64,000 nt of DNA, taken from positions 744,001 through 808,000 of the forward strand of contig JADKAM010000001.1 in the NCBI GenBank assembly GCA_016715365.1, read 5' to 3'. Both the position numbers and the translations under genes were made by a program. The DNA is from Chitinophagaceae bacterium (GTDB lineage: Bacteria > Bacteroidota > Bacteroidia > Chitinophagales > Chitinophagaceae). Positions 33,391 through 40,781 of this stretch are shown one piece after another; positions within the stretch are counted from its first letter, which is position 1, and every line of letters starts with the position of its first letter. The notes below the pieces were generated by a model. It was given only the letters and a program-made list of their open reading frames with translations. It was not told the origin of the DNA and searched no databases.

Positions 33391-35238
33391 CTAATACCCT
33401 CTTACATTTTTTCCTTCCATGTAATTCATGAAAGCTTTGTTGCAAACACGGTTGCCGCCGGGTGTAGGATATTTACCGGTAAAATACCAGTCGCCTAAAT
33501 TGGTGGGGCATGCTTCGTGCAGCGATTCAATGGTTTGATAAATCACACTCACCGGAGTGGTGATATCAGCAGCTGTTATCAGTTGTGCAATTTTAGCTGA
33601 GATATCTTCTGGTGTAAATGTTTTATAAAGTTGCTGCACAATGTTTTCGGTATGTAACTGGTTATTACGTTGCAGCTCTTTACATTTATCCAGCATTTGA
33701 TTCAGAATATGCTGCTGGCCGGTGTCGGTCAATAATTCAACAGCCGCCCTGAAAGCAATAAAGTCACCCATTTTGCTCATATCAATACCATAACAATCCG
33801 GGTAACGTATTTGCGGAGCCGATGAAACCACAATAATTTTTTTAGGTTCCAGCCTGGTTAGCATACGGATAATACTCTCTTTCAAAGTAGTACCCCGTAC
33901 AATACTGTCGTCAATCACCACCAGGGTATCAATGCCCTTTCTTACTGTGCCGTAGGTAATATCATAAACGTGCTGCACCATTTCGTTTCGGCTGCTGTCT
34001 TCTGTGATAAAAGTACGCAGCTTCACATCTTTGATAGCAATTTTTTCAATGCGTATTCTTCTGTTCACCATTTCCGCCAGTTTCTCATCATCATAATCTT
34101 TCCCCCAGCTTAAAATACGTTCAATCTTTATTTTATTCAGGTAATCTTCAGCTCCTTTAATTAAGCCGTAAAAAGCAGTTTCTGCTGTATTGGGGATAAA
34201 AGAAAAAATAGTATTCTTAAGATCATAGTCAATGGCTTTTAAAACGCGGTCGCTTAAAAGGTATCCCAGTTTGGTTCTTTCCTTGTAAATTTTTTCATCG
34301 CTGCCTCTACTGAAATAAATACGTTCAAAACTGCAGGCCTTCCTTTCTTTTGGTTCAATGATCTGTTCAACCGAGTAACTGCCATCGGCTTTTACAATCA
34401 GGGCATTACCGGGCATCAGTTCCTGTACTTCATTTTCTTCTAAATGAAAAGCTGTACGAATGGCAGCTCTTTCGCTGGCAGCAACCACCACATCATCATT
34501 TATAAAATAGTAAGCAGGGCGTATACCATGTGCATCCCTCATTACAAACGCATCGCCATTGCCAAGCATACCACTAAAAGTAAAGCCGCCATCAAACAGG
34601 GGGACGGCTTTTTTCAAAACTTTTATAATATCCATATCACCAGGAAAAGCTTCATCTGCTTTAACCAAAAAATGATATAAAACTTCCATCATGGCAGCCA
34701 GGTCGCTTTGGCGTTGAAATTCTCCCGGATCAATATTCACCAATGCAAAAAGCTCTTCGGTATTTACCAGGTTAAAATTACCTGCCAATGCCAGGTTTCT
34801 GGACGGTATGGTATGACGTTTTATAAAAGGATGACAAAACTCTGCATTGTTTTTCCCCTGCGTGCCGTAGCGTAAATGCCCCAGTAAAACCTCTCCTAAA
34901 AAATTAAGGTGCCCCTTCATTAAACCCGGGTGGTTTTTAATATCGGGCTGGTATTTCTCCACCTCGTTATACTCTTTGCCTATTTGTGCAAAAAGATCGG
35001 CAATGGGTTGGTTGGCCCCGCTGCGCAGGCGGTGCATAAAAGGATAGCCTGGTTCGGTATTTAATTTTACAGCGGCAATACCTGCCCCATCCTGGCCACG
35101 GTTATGCTGCTTTTCCATAAGCAGGTAAAGCTTGTTAAGGCCATACATTACGGTGCCATATTGCTGCTGATAATAACTGAAAGGCTTTCGAAGGCGGATG
35201 AAGGCAAGGCCGCATTCGTGTTTAATTTCGTCGCTCAT
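33391..35238 (-). CDS. purF: Amidophosphoribosyltransferase, long Bacteroidota form
   Basis: PurF converts PRPP and glutamine to phosphoribosylamine, the first step of purine synthesis. The Ntn-type glutaminase nucleophile is C9 (KHECGLAF), implying removal of an 8-residue propeptide. QHNRGQDGAGIAAV and HLRYGTQGK belong to the glutaminase site, and VVIDDSIVRGTTLKESI is the PRPP-binding loop. At 615 residues it is about 100 longer than typical PurF. Extra segments lie in the N-terminal domain and after the PRPP loop, and the C-terminus has a WYFTGKYPTPGGNRVCNKAF tail. Bacteroidota often carry such a long paralogue; it may be a second PurF. Confidence 0.9.
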   Translation of the reverse strand: MSDEIKHECGLAFIRLRKPFSYYQQQYGTVMYGLNKLYLLMEKQHNRGQDGAGIAAVKLNTEPGYPFMHRLRSGANQPIADLFAQIGKEYNEVEKYQPDIKNHPGLMKGHLNFLGEVLLGHLRYGTQGKNNAEFCHPFIKRHTIPSRNLALAGNFNLVNTEELFALVNIDPGEFQRQSDLAAMMEVLYHFLVKADEAFPGDMDIIKVLKKAVPLFDGGFTFSGMLGNGDAFVMRDAHGIRPAYYFINDDVVVAASERAAIRTAFHLEENEVQELMPGNALIVKADGSYSVEQIIEPKERKACSFERIYFSRGSDEKIYKERTKLGYLLSDRVLKAIDYDLKNTIFSFIPNTAETAFYGLIKGAEDYLNKIKIERILSWGKDYDDEKLAEMVNRRIRIEKIAIKDVKLRTFITEDSSRNEMVQHVYDITYGTVRKGIDTLVVIDDSIVRGTTLKESIIRMLTRLEPKKIIVVSSAPQIRYPDCYGIDMSKMGDFIAFRAAVELLTDTGQQHILNQMLDKCKELQRNNQLHTENIVQQLYKTFTPEDISAKIAQLITAADITTPVSVIYQTIESLHEACPTNLGDWYFTGKYPTPGGNRVCNKAFMNYMEGKNVRGY

Positions 35239-35254
35239 GTTGTGGAGTGAGGCG

Positions 35255-35262
35255 CAAAGTTA
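35255..35262 (-). promoter_or_regulatory. -7 promoter box of purF
   Basis: Minus-strand TAACTTTG matches TAnnTTTG exactly. TTTC lies 20 bases upstream as a weak -33. The leader before ATG 35238 would be about 10 bases. Confidence 0.6.
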
Positions 35263-35405
35263 CGGTTTTACAAAATTGTGGCGAAACAAAAATTGAACTG
35301 CCGCCAGCTGTTTTACGGTAATTCATATCGGTTTATTGCCACTGATATAAAAAAAGGCTTTAATCTCCATTATCCATGATAGTTTCGGTGATAATCGTAT
35401 AGCCA

Positions 35406-37835
35406 ATGCGTAAAATCATCTTACCCCTTTTCCTGGTGTTTGCTTATACCGGTGTTTTTGCCCAAAAGCAGGTCATCCGTATTACCGTGGTGAACGAGCA
35501 GAAAAATGCACTCCCCGGCGCCACAGTCTATTTACTGAACACCGATTCAGTGGTTATTCGTTCGGGTGCTGCCAGTGCATCCGGCATTTTTGAATTCACC
35601 GGTTTTGATGCCGGTAAATATTTGGTTCGGGTAAGCCAGGCAGGCTATAAAGATGGATACAGTCCATTGATCAGTCCCGATAATAAAAACCTTTTCTCCT
35701 ATACTGTTATACTAACAGCTAAAAGCAACCTGCTGAATGATGTAACGGTTGTTTCCAAAAAACCGGCCATCCAGTTCCTGCCCGATAAAACAGTAATAAA
35801 TCCCGAAGCCGGTATTTCCAATGCAGGCGCTACCGTAATGGATGTACTGGAAAAATCACCCGGCATTACGGTGGCAAAAGATGGTTCCATTATCATGAAG
35901 GGTAAACCTTCAGTAACGGTATTGATCGATGGCAAACCCACCCAACTAAGCGGTACCGACCTGCAGGCTTACCTTTCAGGCATCCCTGCTTCACAGGTAG
36001 ATGTGGTGGAACTGATCGAAAACCCCGGCGCCAAATATGATGCATCCGGTAATGCCGGTATCATCAACATCAAAATGAAAGCCAATAAAGTGAAGGGCTT
36101 TAATGGCTCTATGAATCTAAGTGCAGGGCAGGGAATTTATTCCAAAACAAACAATTCGTTAAACCTCAATTACCGCAATGGAAAAGTAAACTGGTTCATG
36201 AACTATGGCATGCGTTACAGTAAGGATATGATGGATATCTGGACACTCAGAACATATGTTAACAGCAATAACCAGGATTCTGTGCTGCTTGAACAGCCCA
36301 ATGCTAATAAGAGCTCCAACACAGGGCATAATATTAAAACAGGCTTCGATTTTTTTCTCAATAAAAAAACAACTTTAGGCATCGTATTTACCGGCGGCCT
36401 CTTCAACCGAAAGGCAAAAAGTTACAGTGACATCAACTGGATGGACCCCAACCATAACATTGATTCTACTATCAATACCTCGGGCGAGAATAACCGCCAC
36501 TTCAAAAGAGGCGGCGTAAATATAAATGGTAAGTTTAAGATCAATGAGAGCAGCGAACTCCTGGCCGACCTGGACTATGTAAGCTTTACCATCAATGGCG
36601 ATCAGCAATACCAAACGCAGTTACTAACTCCGGTCAGCGCTATCGAGGCCACCAAAGGAAATATACCTTCCCGGTTAAATATCTTTGCGGCAAAGGTCGA
36701 CTACTCCAAACGCTTCAAAAAATTCCTGCTGGAGACCGGTTTAAAAACGGCCTTCAACAAAACAGATAACCTGGCAGCGTATTATTACAGCGATAACAAC
36801 AACCCCTGGCAGCCCGACCTCAGTCGCAGCAATCATTTTTTATATAACGAAACCATCAGTGCTGCCTATGCAAGCGCCGATGCAGAAAAAGGCAAATGGC
36901 ATGGGCAGGCCGGGTTGCGTTATGAATTTACTTCCTACAAAGCCCACCAGTTGGGCAATACCGTTGTAAAGGATTCTGCTTTTAAAAGAAACTATGGCAG
37001 CATATTTCCTACTGCCTTTGTTTCTTACCAGGCAGACAGTAATAACAGCATCACTTTCCGGTTGGGAAAAAGAATAGACAGGCCGCCCTTCCAAAACCTC
37101 AATCCCTTCCTCACCACCTTAAACAAATACACGTTCGAAGGAGGCAACCCGTTTATAAAACCGCAGTACACCTGGAATTTTGCACTGGCACATACCTATA
37201 AGCAAATGCTTACCACCGAAATTTCTTACAGCTACCTCAAAGATTATTTTTCGCAGATATTCATCATCGATTCCAACCGCAGTAATGTAAATAAGAATAT
37301 CATCATTTACACCCGGGGCAATGTGGGTTCTTTCCAAAATTTCGGCATTACCGAAACTTTTCAATATCCCCTTACCAAATGGTGGAGCCTCACTGCAGTA
37401 GCGGTATACAATTACAAGATCATAAAAGGTGTGGTATGGGCTCCTATACAGGCCAAAGTGAGTCAGCTCAATATCAGCATCAACAACCAGTTTCAGCTTA
37501 AAAAGGGATGGAGTTTTGAACTCAGTGGTTTTTACCAAACCCGCAGCCAGATAGACCTGCAGGAATGGCTTACGCCACAGGGCGAATTAAATGCAGGTGT
37601 TGCCAAACAGGTATTGAAGAAGAAGGGAACAGTAAAACTAAGTATCCGCGACATCACCTGGTTCCAGAACTATTCCGGCTATTCCACTTTCCAGAATTCC
37701 TATGAGCCCTTCACCATAAAATGGGATTCACGTGTGGTGCGCCTGAGTTTTAGCTGGCGCTTTGGCAAGGCCATGAAAGCGGTAAGCCGGTCTGAGGGAG
37801 GCGCTTCAGATGAGATCAACAGGGTTGGGAATTAA
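35406..37835 (+). CDS. Outer-membrane beta-barrel family protein (TonB-receptor-like)
   Basis: The 809-residue outer-membrane protein has a signal peptide (GVFA|QKQV), then a carboxypeptidase-like regulatory domain (about 22-105: VVNEQKNALPGATVYLLNTD ... GKYLVRVSQAGY). A plug-like domain follows (110-220: VVSKKPAIQFLPDKTVINPEAG ... VMDVLEKSPGITVAKDGSIIMKGKPSVTVLIDGKP ... VELIENPGAKYDASGNAGIINIK). The rest is the large barrel typical of PF14905. No TonB box is obvious, so it may act as an energy-independent or signalling barrel. Codons end in C more often than in neighbouring genes by eye. A palindrome lies directly after the stop. Confidence 0.88.
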   Translation: MRKIILPLFLVFAYTGVFAQKQVIRITVVNEQKNALPGATVYLLNTDSVVIRSGAASASGIFEFTGFDAGKYLVRVSQAGYKDGYSPLISPDNKNLFSYTVILTAKSNLLNDVTVVSKKPAIQFLPDKTVINPEAGISNAGATVMDVLEKSPGITVAKDGSIIMKGKPSVTVLIDGKPTQLSGTDLQAYLSGIPASQVDVVELIENPGAKYDASGNAGIINIKMKANKVKGFNGSMNLSAGQGIYSKTNNSLNLNYRNGKVNWFMNYGMRYSKDMMDIWTLRTYVNSNNQDSVLLEQPNANKSSNTGHNIKTGFDFFLNKKTTLGIVFTGGLFNRKAKSYSDINWMDPNHNIDSTINTSGENNRHFKRGGVNINGKFKINESSELLADLDYVSFTINGDQQYQTQLLTPVSAIEATKGNIPSRLNIFAAKVDYSKRFKKFLLETGLKTAFNKTDNLAAYYYSDNNNPWQPDLSRSNHFLYNETISAAYASADAEKGKWHGQAGLRYEFTSYKAHQLGNTVVKDSAFKRNYGSIFPTAFVSYQADSNNSITFRLGKRIDRPPFQNLNPFLTTLNKYTFEGGNPFIKPQYTWNFALAHTYKQMLTTEISYSYLKDYFSQIFIIDSNRSNVNKNIIIYTRGNVGSFQNFGITETFQYPLTKWWSLTAVAVYNYKIIKGVVWAPIQAKVSQLNISINNQFQLKKGWSFELSGFYQTRSQIDLQEWLTPQGELNAGVAKQVLKKKGTVKLSIRDITWFQNYSGYSTFQNSYEPFTIKWDSRVVRLSFSWRFGKAMKAVSRSEGGASDEINRVGN

Positions 37836-37839
37836 AGTT

Positions 37840-37853
37840 ATTACCCGGGTAAT
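37840..37853. repeat. Perfect 14-bp palindrome
   Basis: ATTACCCGGGTAAT reads the same on both strands, five bases after the stop of the barrel gene. Confidence 0.7.
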
Positions 37854-37888
37854 CCAGTTTTCCGGGATTTGTGATATTAGTAAGTGCT

Positions 37889-37900
37889 GGACTTTAGTCC
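37889..37900. repeat. Short palindrome GGACTTTAGTCC
   Basis: GGACT and AGTCC flank TT. It is one of several short palindromes in the 37.8-38.2 kb gap. Confidence 0.5.
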
Positions 37901-37939
37901 GTTAAAATGTCCGGGGCAGTAATATATTTACCATATTGT

Positions 37940-38017
37940 TTAGTGGTGGCAAAAAAAATCCTCCCGATTTGATCGGGAGGTTTTTAAAATTAGTTGTTTA
38001 AGTATAATTAAAGTCCC
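37940..38017. repeat. Terminator module, copy 1 of a direct repeat
   Basis: The first 41 bases, including the hairpin CCTCCCGAT-ttg-ATCGGGAGG (37960-37980), are identical to copy 2 at 38191. The following 35 bases diverge at about six positions. A-run on the left and T-run on the right make it a two-way terminator for the barrel gene and any minus-strand transcript. The right flank aligns to the last codons of the OMP gene at 38259, suggesting the tail of a lost paralogue. Confidence 0.75.
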
Positions 38018-38020
38018 ACT

Positions 38021-38083
38021 GGCGCAAGTGTTCCCACTCGAAATCATTAATTCAAATGTGATCATTGTGGGATCACTTGTGCC
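38021..38083. repeat. 17-bp inverted repeat, REP/MITE-like
   Basis: GGCGCAAGTGTTCCCAC (38021-38037) pairs with GTGGGATCACTTGTGCC (38067-38083), with one mismatch and one G-U pair. It lies between the two terminator modules. Confidence 0.6.
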
Positions 38084-38094
38084 TATTAGTTTTG

Positions 38095-38109
38095 GCGGTT
38101 TGTAACCGC
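38095..38109. repeat. Short hairpin GCGGTT-TGT-AACCGC
   Basis: A perfect 6-bp stem with a 3-base loop. Together with the neighbouring palindromes it marks this gap as repeat-rich. Confidence 0.5.
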
Positions 38110-38190
38110 AGTTTACCCTGGCGAAAAAATAATGAGGCATTTACCCAAAACTAACCCTTCTTTCCGCCCCATTACCTGCTATTTTAAATC

Positions 38191-38265
38191 TTAGTGGTGG
38201 CAAAAAAAATCCTCCCGATTTGATCGGGAGGATTTTAGAATAAGTTGTTTAAGAATAATTACAGT
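38191..38265. repeat. Terminator module, copy 2, end of the OMP gene
   Basis: The hairpin CCTCCCGAT-ttg-ATCGGGAGG (38211-38230), read on the minus strand, is followed by ATTTTTTTTGCC. It terminates the OMP gene at 38259. It is the second copy of the module at 37940, 251 bases away. Confidence 0.8.
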
Positions 38266-38975
38266 CCGCTGAAATTTAAACCGATCTGCACAAGTTTCAT
38301 ATCGCCTGCTACACCATCCTTAAAAATATTATTAAACTGGTAGCTTCCAAACAAAGAGAAATTGCCATAACCGATCCGGGCAGTTGCTGCCAGGCGGGTG
38401 GAATTAAGGAAGCTTTTACCCGTTTCTTTGGCTGAGTAATTGTTTACGGTAGCGCCATTTTTATCCAATAATGTTTTTCCTTTGGTATGTACATTTAAAA
38501 GCGTACCCACTTTTGCGCCAATGGCAAATTTGAAGCTTTTCATTTCCTGCATTGGTTTTAAAGTAAAACGCAGCTCCAGTGGTATCTCCAGGAAAGCAGT
38601 TGCAAGCTTATATTTTTTAAAATGGTTTACACTGTCAACCACGGTAAAAGGCAGTTTGTTTGTTTTTGATTTAATATCAACCACCATATTTTTGAAATAC
38701 ATATTGCTGGTTCCCACACCTAAACCAAAAGCAACGCTCCATTGTGGTGCGCCTTTAAAACGCTGGTCAAGCATAATATATACATTGGCGCCACGGGCAA
38801 AGCCGGTAAATCTTTGATCTATACTGTCTGGTGTTCCTATCCAGCGGTCGTTGGTTAACTGAAGCATCAAATGGTCGCCTGTTCTGTTCATAAAACCACC
38901 AAGCTTCTTTTTTTCCTGGGCATTGGCTGCGGTTACGGTTAAAAGGGCAAAAACAATAAATAATATTTTCTTCAT
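38259..38975 (-). CDS. Outer-membrane beta-barrel protein of unknown function
   Basis: The 238-residue protein has a signal peptide (AANA|QEKKK) and a run of amphipathic strands ending in LVQIGLNFSGL, a barrel-like C-terminus. Features include GDHLMLQLTNDRW, WSVAFGLGVGTSNMYF, LEIPLELRFTL, FAIGAKVGTLLNVH and ARIGYGNFSLFGSYQF. The pattern fits the porin-like/PorT-like outer-membrane proteins of Bacteroidota. Cargo or partner is unknown. A strong terminator module follows the stop. Confidence 0.8.
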   Translation of the reverse strand: MKKILFIVFALLTVTAANAQEKKKLGGFMNRTGDHLMLQLTNDRWIGTPDSIDQRFTGFARGANVYIMLDQRFKGAPQWSVAFGLGVGTSNMYFKNMVVDIKSKTNKLPFTVVDSVNHFKKYKLATAFLEIPLELRFTLKPMQEMKSFKFAIGAKVGTLLNVHTKGKTLLDKNGATVNNYSAKETGKSFLNSTRLAATARIGYGNFSLFGSYQFNNIFKDGVAGDMKLVQIGLNFSGL

Positions 38976-39042
38976 AAATAATTTTGAAGCTGCAAATTAA
39001 CGGCAAATAATTTAATGAAGCGTTAAATTAAACAGCTTTGAT

Positions 39043-39050
39043 TATATTTG
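39043..39050 (+). promoter_or_regulatory. -7 promoter box of the tRNA gene
   Basis: TATATTTG matches TAnnTTTG exactly, 32 bases before the tRNA. Its context TATATTTGCACC is shared with the rimP promoter. No clear -33. Confidence 0.6.
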
Positions 39051-39081
39051 CACCCTTGTTCTTCAATTTAAGCTGAAGAAA

Positions 39082-39158
39082 GGGCCTATAGCTCAGTTGG
39101 TTAGAGCACCTGACTCATAATCAGGTGGTCCCTGGTTCGAGCCCAGGTGGGCCCACCA
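39082..39158 (+). tRNA. tRNA with CAT anticodon, probably tRNA-Ile2 (lysidine type)
   Basis: The cloverleaf is complete: acceptor GGGCCTA pairs with TGGGCCC, the D-arm is AGCTCAGTTGGTTAGAGC, and the anticodon stem CCTGA/TCAGG frames the loop CTCATAA. GGTTCGAGCCC forms the T-arm. CCA is encoded. The C4-G69 and C5-G68 pairs match E. coli tRNA-Ile2 substrates of TilS rather than elongator tRNA-Met, so Ile2 is favoured. Met remains possible. Confidence 0.95.
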
Positions 39159-39188
39159 AGCGTTCCGAAAACCCGGAACGCTTTTTTA
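39159..39188 (+). terminator. Rho-independent terminator of the tRNA gene
   Basis: AAGCGTTCCG pairs with CGGAACGCTT around an AAAACC loop and a T-run follows. The stem sequence recurs at 46600-46632 after the SurA-like gene. Confidence 0.9.
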
Positions 39189-39190
39189 AT

Positions 39191-39817
39191 ATGATGGCAC
39201 AAACAAAAAATATAATCTTTGATCTCGGCGGTGTTTTGCTTAACCTGGATTTTCAAAAAACGATAGACGCTTTCGAAAGCCTGGGATTAAAAGATTTTGA
39301 GAACATGTTCTCGCAGTTTAAAGCAGATGAACTGTTTGAAAAACTGGAAACCGGCCGCTTAACTGAAACCCATTTTTACGAAGCTGTAAAAAAACGTACG
39401 GAAAAACCAATCACAGACGCAGAAATTGACCACGCCTGGAACGCACTTCTGCTGGATTTCAGGATTGAAAGCCTTGCATGGCTGAAGAAATTAGCCGCTG
39501 ATTATAAACTTTATTTGATGAGCAATACCAACAGCATTCATTTAAAGTACTTTAAAAATATTTTTACCAGGCAAACCGGTGAACCCTTGCTGGATGCGTA
39601 TTTCAACAAAGCATGGTATAGCAATGAAGTGGGTTTGAGAAAACCAGGTGCTGAAATTTTTGAATTTGCTTTGAAAGAGGAAAACCTGCTGGCAACAGAA
39701 ACACTGTTTATAGATGATACGCTGATAAATATTGAAACCGCACAGAAACTGGGATTTAAAACCCATCATCTTTTACCAACCGAAAGAATAGAATTGCTGG
39801 ACATAGATTCTATATAA
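39191..39817 (+). CDS. HAD-family phosphatase (YihX-like)
   Basis: This cytoplasmic HAD hydrolase of about 208 residues probably dephosphorylates a sugar phosphate or nucleotide. Motif I is IIFDLGGVLLNL, motif II LMSNTNSIH, the motif III Lys is in GLRKPGAEIF, and motif IV is LFIDDTLINIETA. The start is ATG 39191 or 39194, only a few bases beyond the tRNA terminator. The longer frame from 39125 lies inside the tRNA and is rejected. Transcription may depend on read-through of that terminator, since no separate promoter is visible. Confidence 0.9.
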   Translation: MMAQTKNIIFDLGGVLLNLDFQKTIDAFESLGLKDFENMFSQFKADELFEKLETGRLTETHFYEAVKKRTEKPITDAEIDHAWNALLLDFRIESLAWLKKLAADYKLYLMSNTNSIHLKYFKNIFTRQTGEPLLDAYFNKAWYSNEVGLRKPGAEIFEFALKEENLLATETLFIDDTLINIETAQKLGFKTHHLLPTERIELLDIDSI

Positions 39818-39830
39818 AATGGGTGTGTTT

Positions 39831-39858
39831 TGCCAATTGCGTATTGCCAATTGCCCTT
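39831..39858. repeat. Heptanucleotide array between convergent genes
   Basis: Units TGCCAAT, TGCGTAT, TGCCAAT and TGCCCTT run in phase with period 7. It lies between the HAD gene and the DUF4834 gene. Compare 16800-16862. Confidence 0.6.
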
Positions 39859-39865
39859 TTGTACC

Positions 39866-40096
39866 CTACTTCACTTCTTCAAATTCTATATAATCTTCTC
39901 TGGCAGGTTTGGCAGGTTTTTCAGCAGTATTGGTTGTGTTTGATGGTTGCTGATTGAACTGCTCATTCATTTTGCTCTGCATTTCACCCATTTTTTTATT
40001 TACCTGCTTTGTGGTCTGGTATACAGGTATGATAAAATCAAAGATCAGTTTATATACCAGATACAGTACAAAGAGCTCGAATATTACTTTTAGCAT
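39866..40096 (-). CDS. DUF4834 family membrane protein
   Basis: The 76-residue protein starts with a single hydrophobic helix (about residues 3-24, ending FIIPVYQ), then an amphipathic Lys/Met/Gln-rich stretch (TTKQVNKKMGEMQSKM) and a short acidic end, DYIEFEEVK. This fits the DUF4834 proteins found throughout Bacteroidota, of unknown function. It is transcribed from a promoter whose -7 box ends four bases before the ATG. Confidence 0.8.
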   Translation of the reverse strand: MLKVIFELFVLYLVYKLIFDFIIPVYQTTKQVNKKMGEMQSKMNEQFNQQPSNTTNTAEKPAKPAREDYIEFEEVK

Positions 40097-40108
40097 AATA
40101 CAAAGTTA
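40094..40108 (-). promoter_or_regulatory. Probable leaderless promoter of the DUF4834 gene
   Basis: The minus strand reads TAACTTTGTATTATG. TAACTTTG is an exact TAnnTTTG match and ends four bases before the ATG, as in the genes starting at 5642, 6272 and 23797. Confidence 0.6.
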
Positions 40109-40174
40109 TTAATCTAATAAATTGAAACCTGTTAAATTTCATAAGTGGTAAAAAGACGGATAAACAATATACAG

Positions 40175-40206
40175 TTTGGCAATTAAGGAGGCTTTATGTA
40201 TATTTG
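40175..40206 (+). promoter_or_regulatory. Promoter of the rimP-nusA-infB operon
   Basis: TTTG (40175-40178), a 20-base spacer and TATATTTG (40199-40206) match both halves of the Bacteroidota consensus exactly. It is the best promoter in the window. Confidence 0.9.
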
Positions 40207-40226
40207 CACCGGACAAAGAAGCAATT

Positions 40227-40258
40227 GAAGGGAACGGTGGCGTTCCCTTCTTCTTTTA
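40227..40258 (+). promoter_or_regulatory. Leader hairpin before rimP
   Basis: GAAGGGAACG (40227-40236), loop GTGG and CGTTCCCTTC (40241-40250) form a perfect 10-bp stem followed by TTCTTTTATC and then the rimP ATG at 40261. It has the look of an attenuator or a ribosome-occlusion hairpin between promoter and operon. Confidence 0.65.
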
Positions 40259-40260
40259 TC

Positions 40261-40725
40261 ATGACTCAGGACACACAAATACAGGCGGTTGAAAAATTGA
40301 TCACACCATTATTGAATGAGGATATTTTTCTGGTTTCCATAAAAATAAAACCAACCAATAATTTTAAAATATTTTTAGATGCCGATAGCGGACTGGGTAT
40401 AGATAAATGTATCAAGATAAACAGGGCGCTATATAAAATAATGGAAGAAATGGGCATGTATCCCGATGGGGATTTCTCATTAGAGGTGAGCAGCCCGGGA
40501 TTGGATGAGCCCCTGAAACTACTGAGACAATACAAGAAAAATATTGGCAGGGATGTGGAACTGGTAATGAATGACGATACCAAAAAAGAAGGAAAACTTA
40601 CAGCAGTTACAGAAGAAAACATAACCATTGAATACACAGAAGGTAAAGGGAAGAAAGCGGTTGTGAAAACAGATGAGATACCTTTTGATACTATTAAACA
40701 AACCAAAGTGCAGATAAAGTTCTAA
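40261..40725 (+). CDS. rimP: Ribosome maturation factor RimP
   Basis: RimP aids assembly of the 30S ribosomal subunit. From ATG 40261 it has 154 residues. The N-terminal domain has LNEDIFLVSIKIKPTNNFKIFLDADSGLGIDKCIKINRALYKIM and the family hallmark FSLEVSSPGLDEPLKL. The Sm-like C-terminal domain covers about 85-154 (GRDVELVMNDDTKKEGKLTAV). The frame extends upstream to 40204, inside the promoter and leader hairpin, so that start is rejected. It heads the conserved rimP-nusA-infB operon. Confidence 0.95.
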   Translation: MTQDTQIQAVEKLITPLLNEDIFLVSIKIKPTNNFKIFLDADSGLGIDKCIKINRALYKIMEEMGMYPDGDFSLEVSSPGLDEPLKLLRQYKKNIGRDVELVMNDDTKKEGKLTAVTEENITIEYTEGKGKKAVVKTDEIPFDTIKQTKVQIKF

Positions 40726-40781
40726 TTATTAAATAAAACCCCAACCCCGGCGGGGAAATAAAAGCGAGGCCGGAGCGGAAT

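Noticed and set aside
37835..38259. An insertion sequence between the terminator modules
   Set aside because: There is no transposase frame and no clear target duplication beyond the module repeat; only short palindromes are present.
39125..39190. Upstream extension of the HAD gene
   Set aside because: The extension lies in the tRNA and its terminator.
40204..40260. Upstream extension of RimP
   Set aside because: It covers the end of the -7 box and the leader hairpin; the ATG at 40261 fits the family start.
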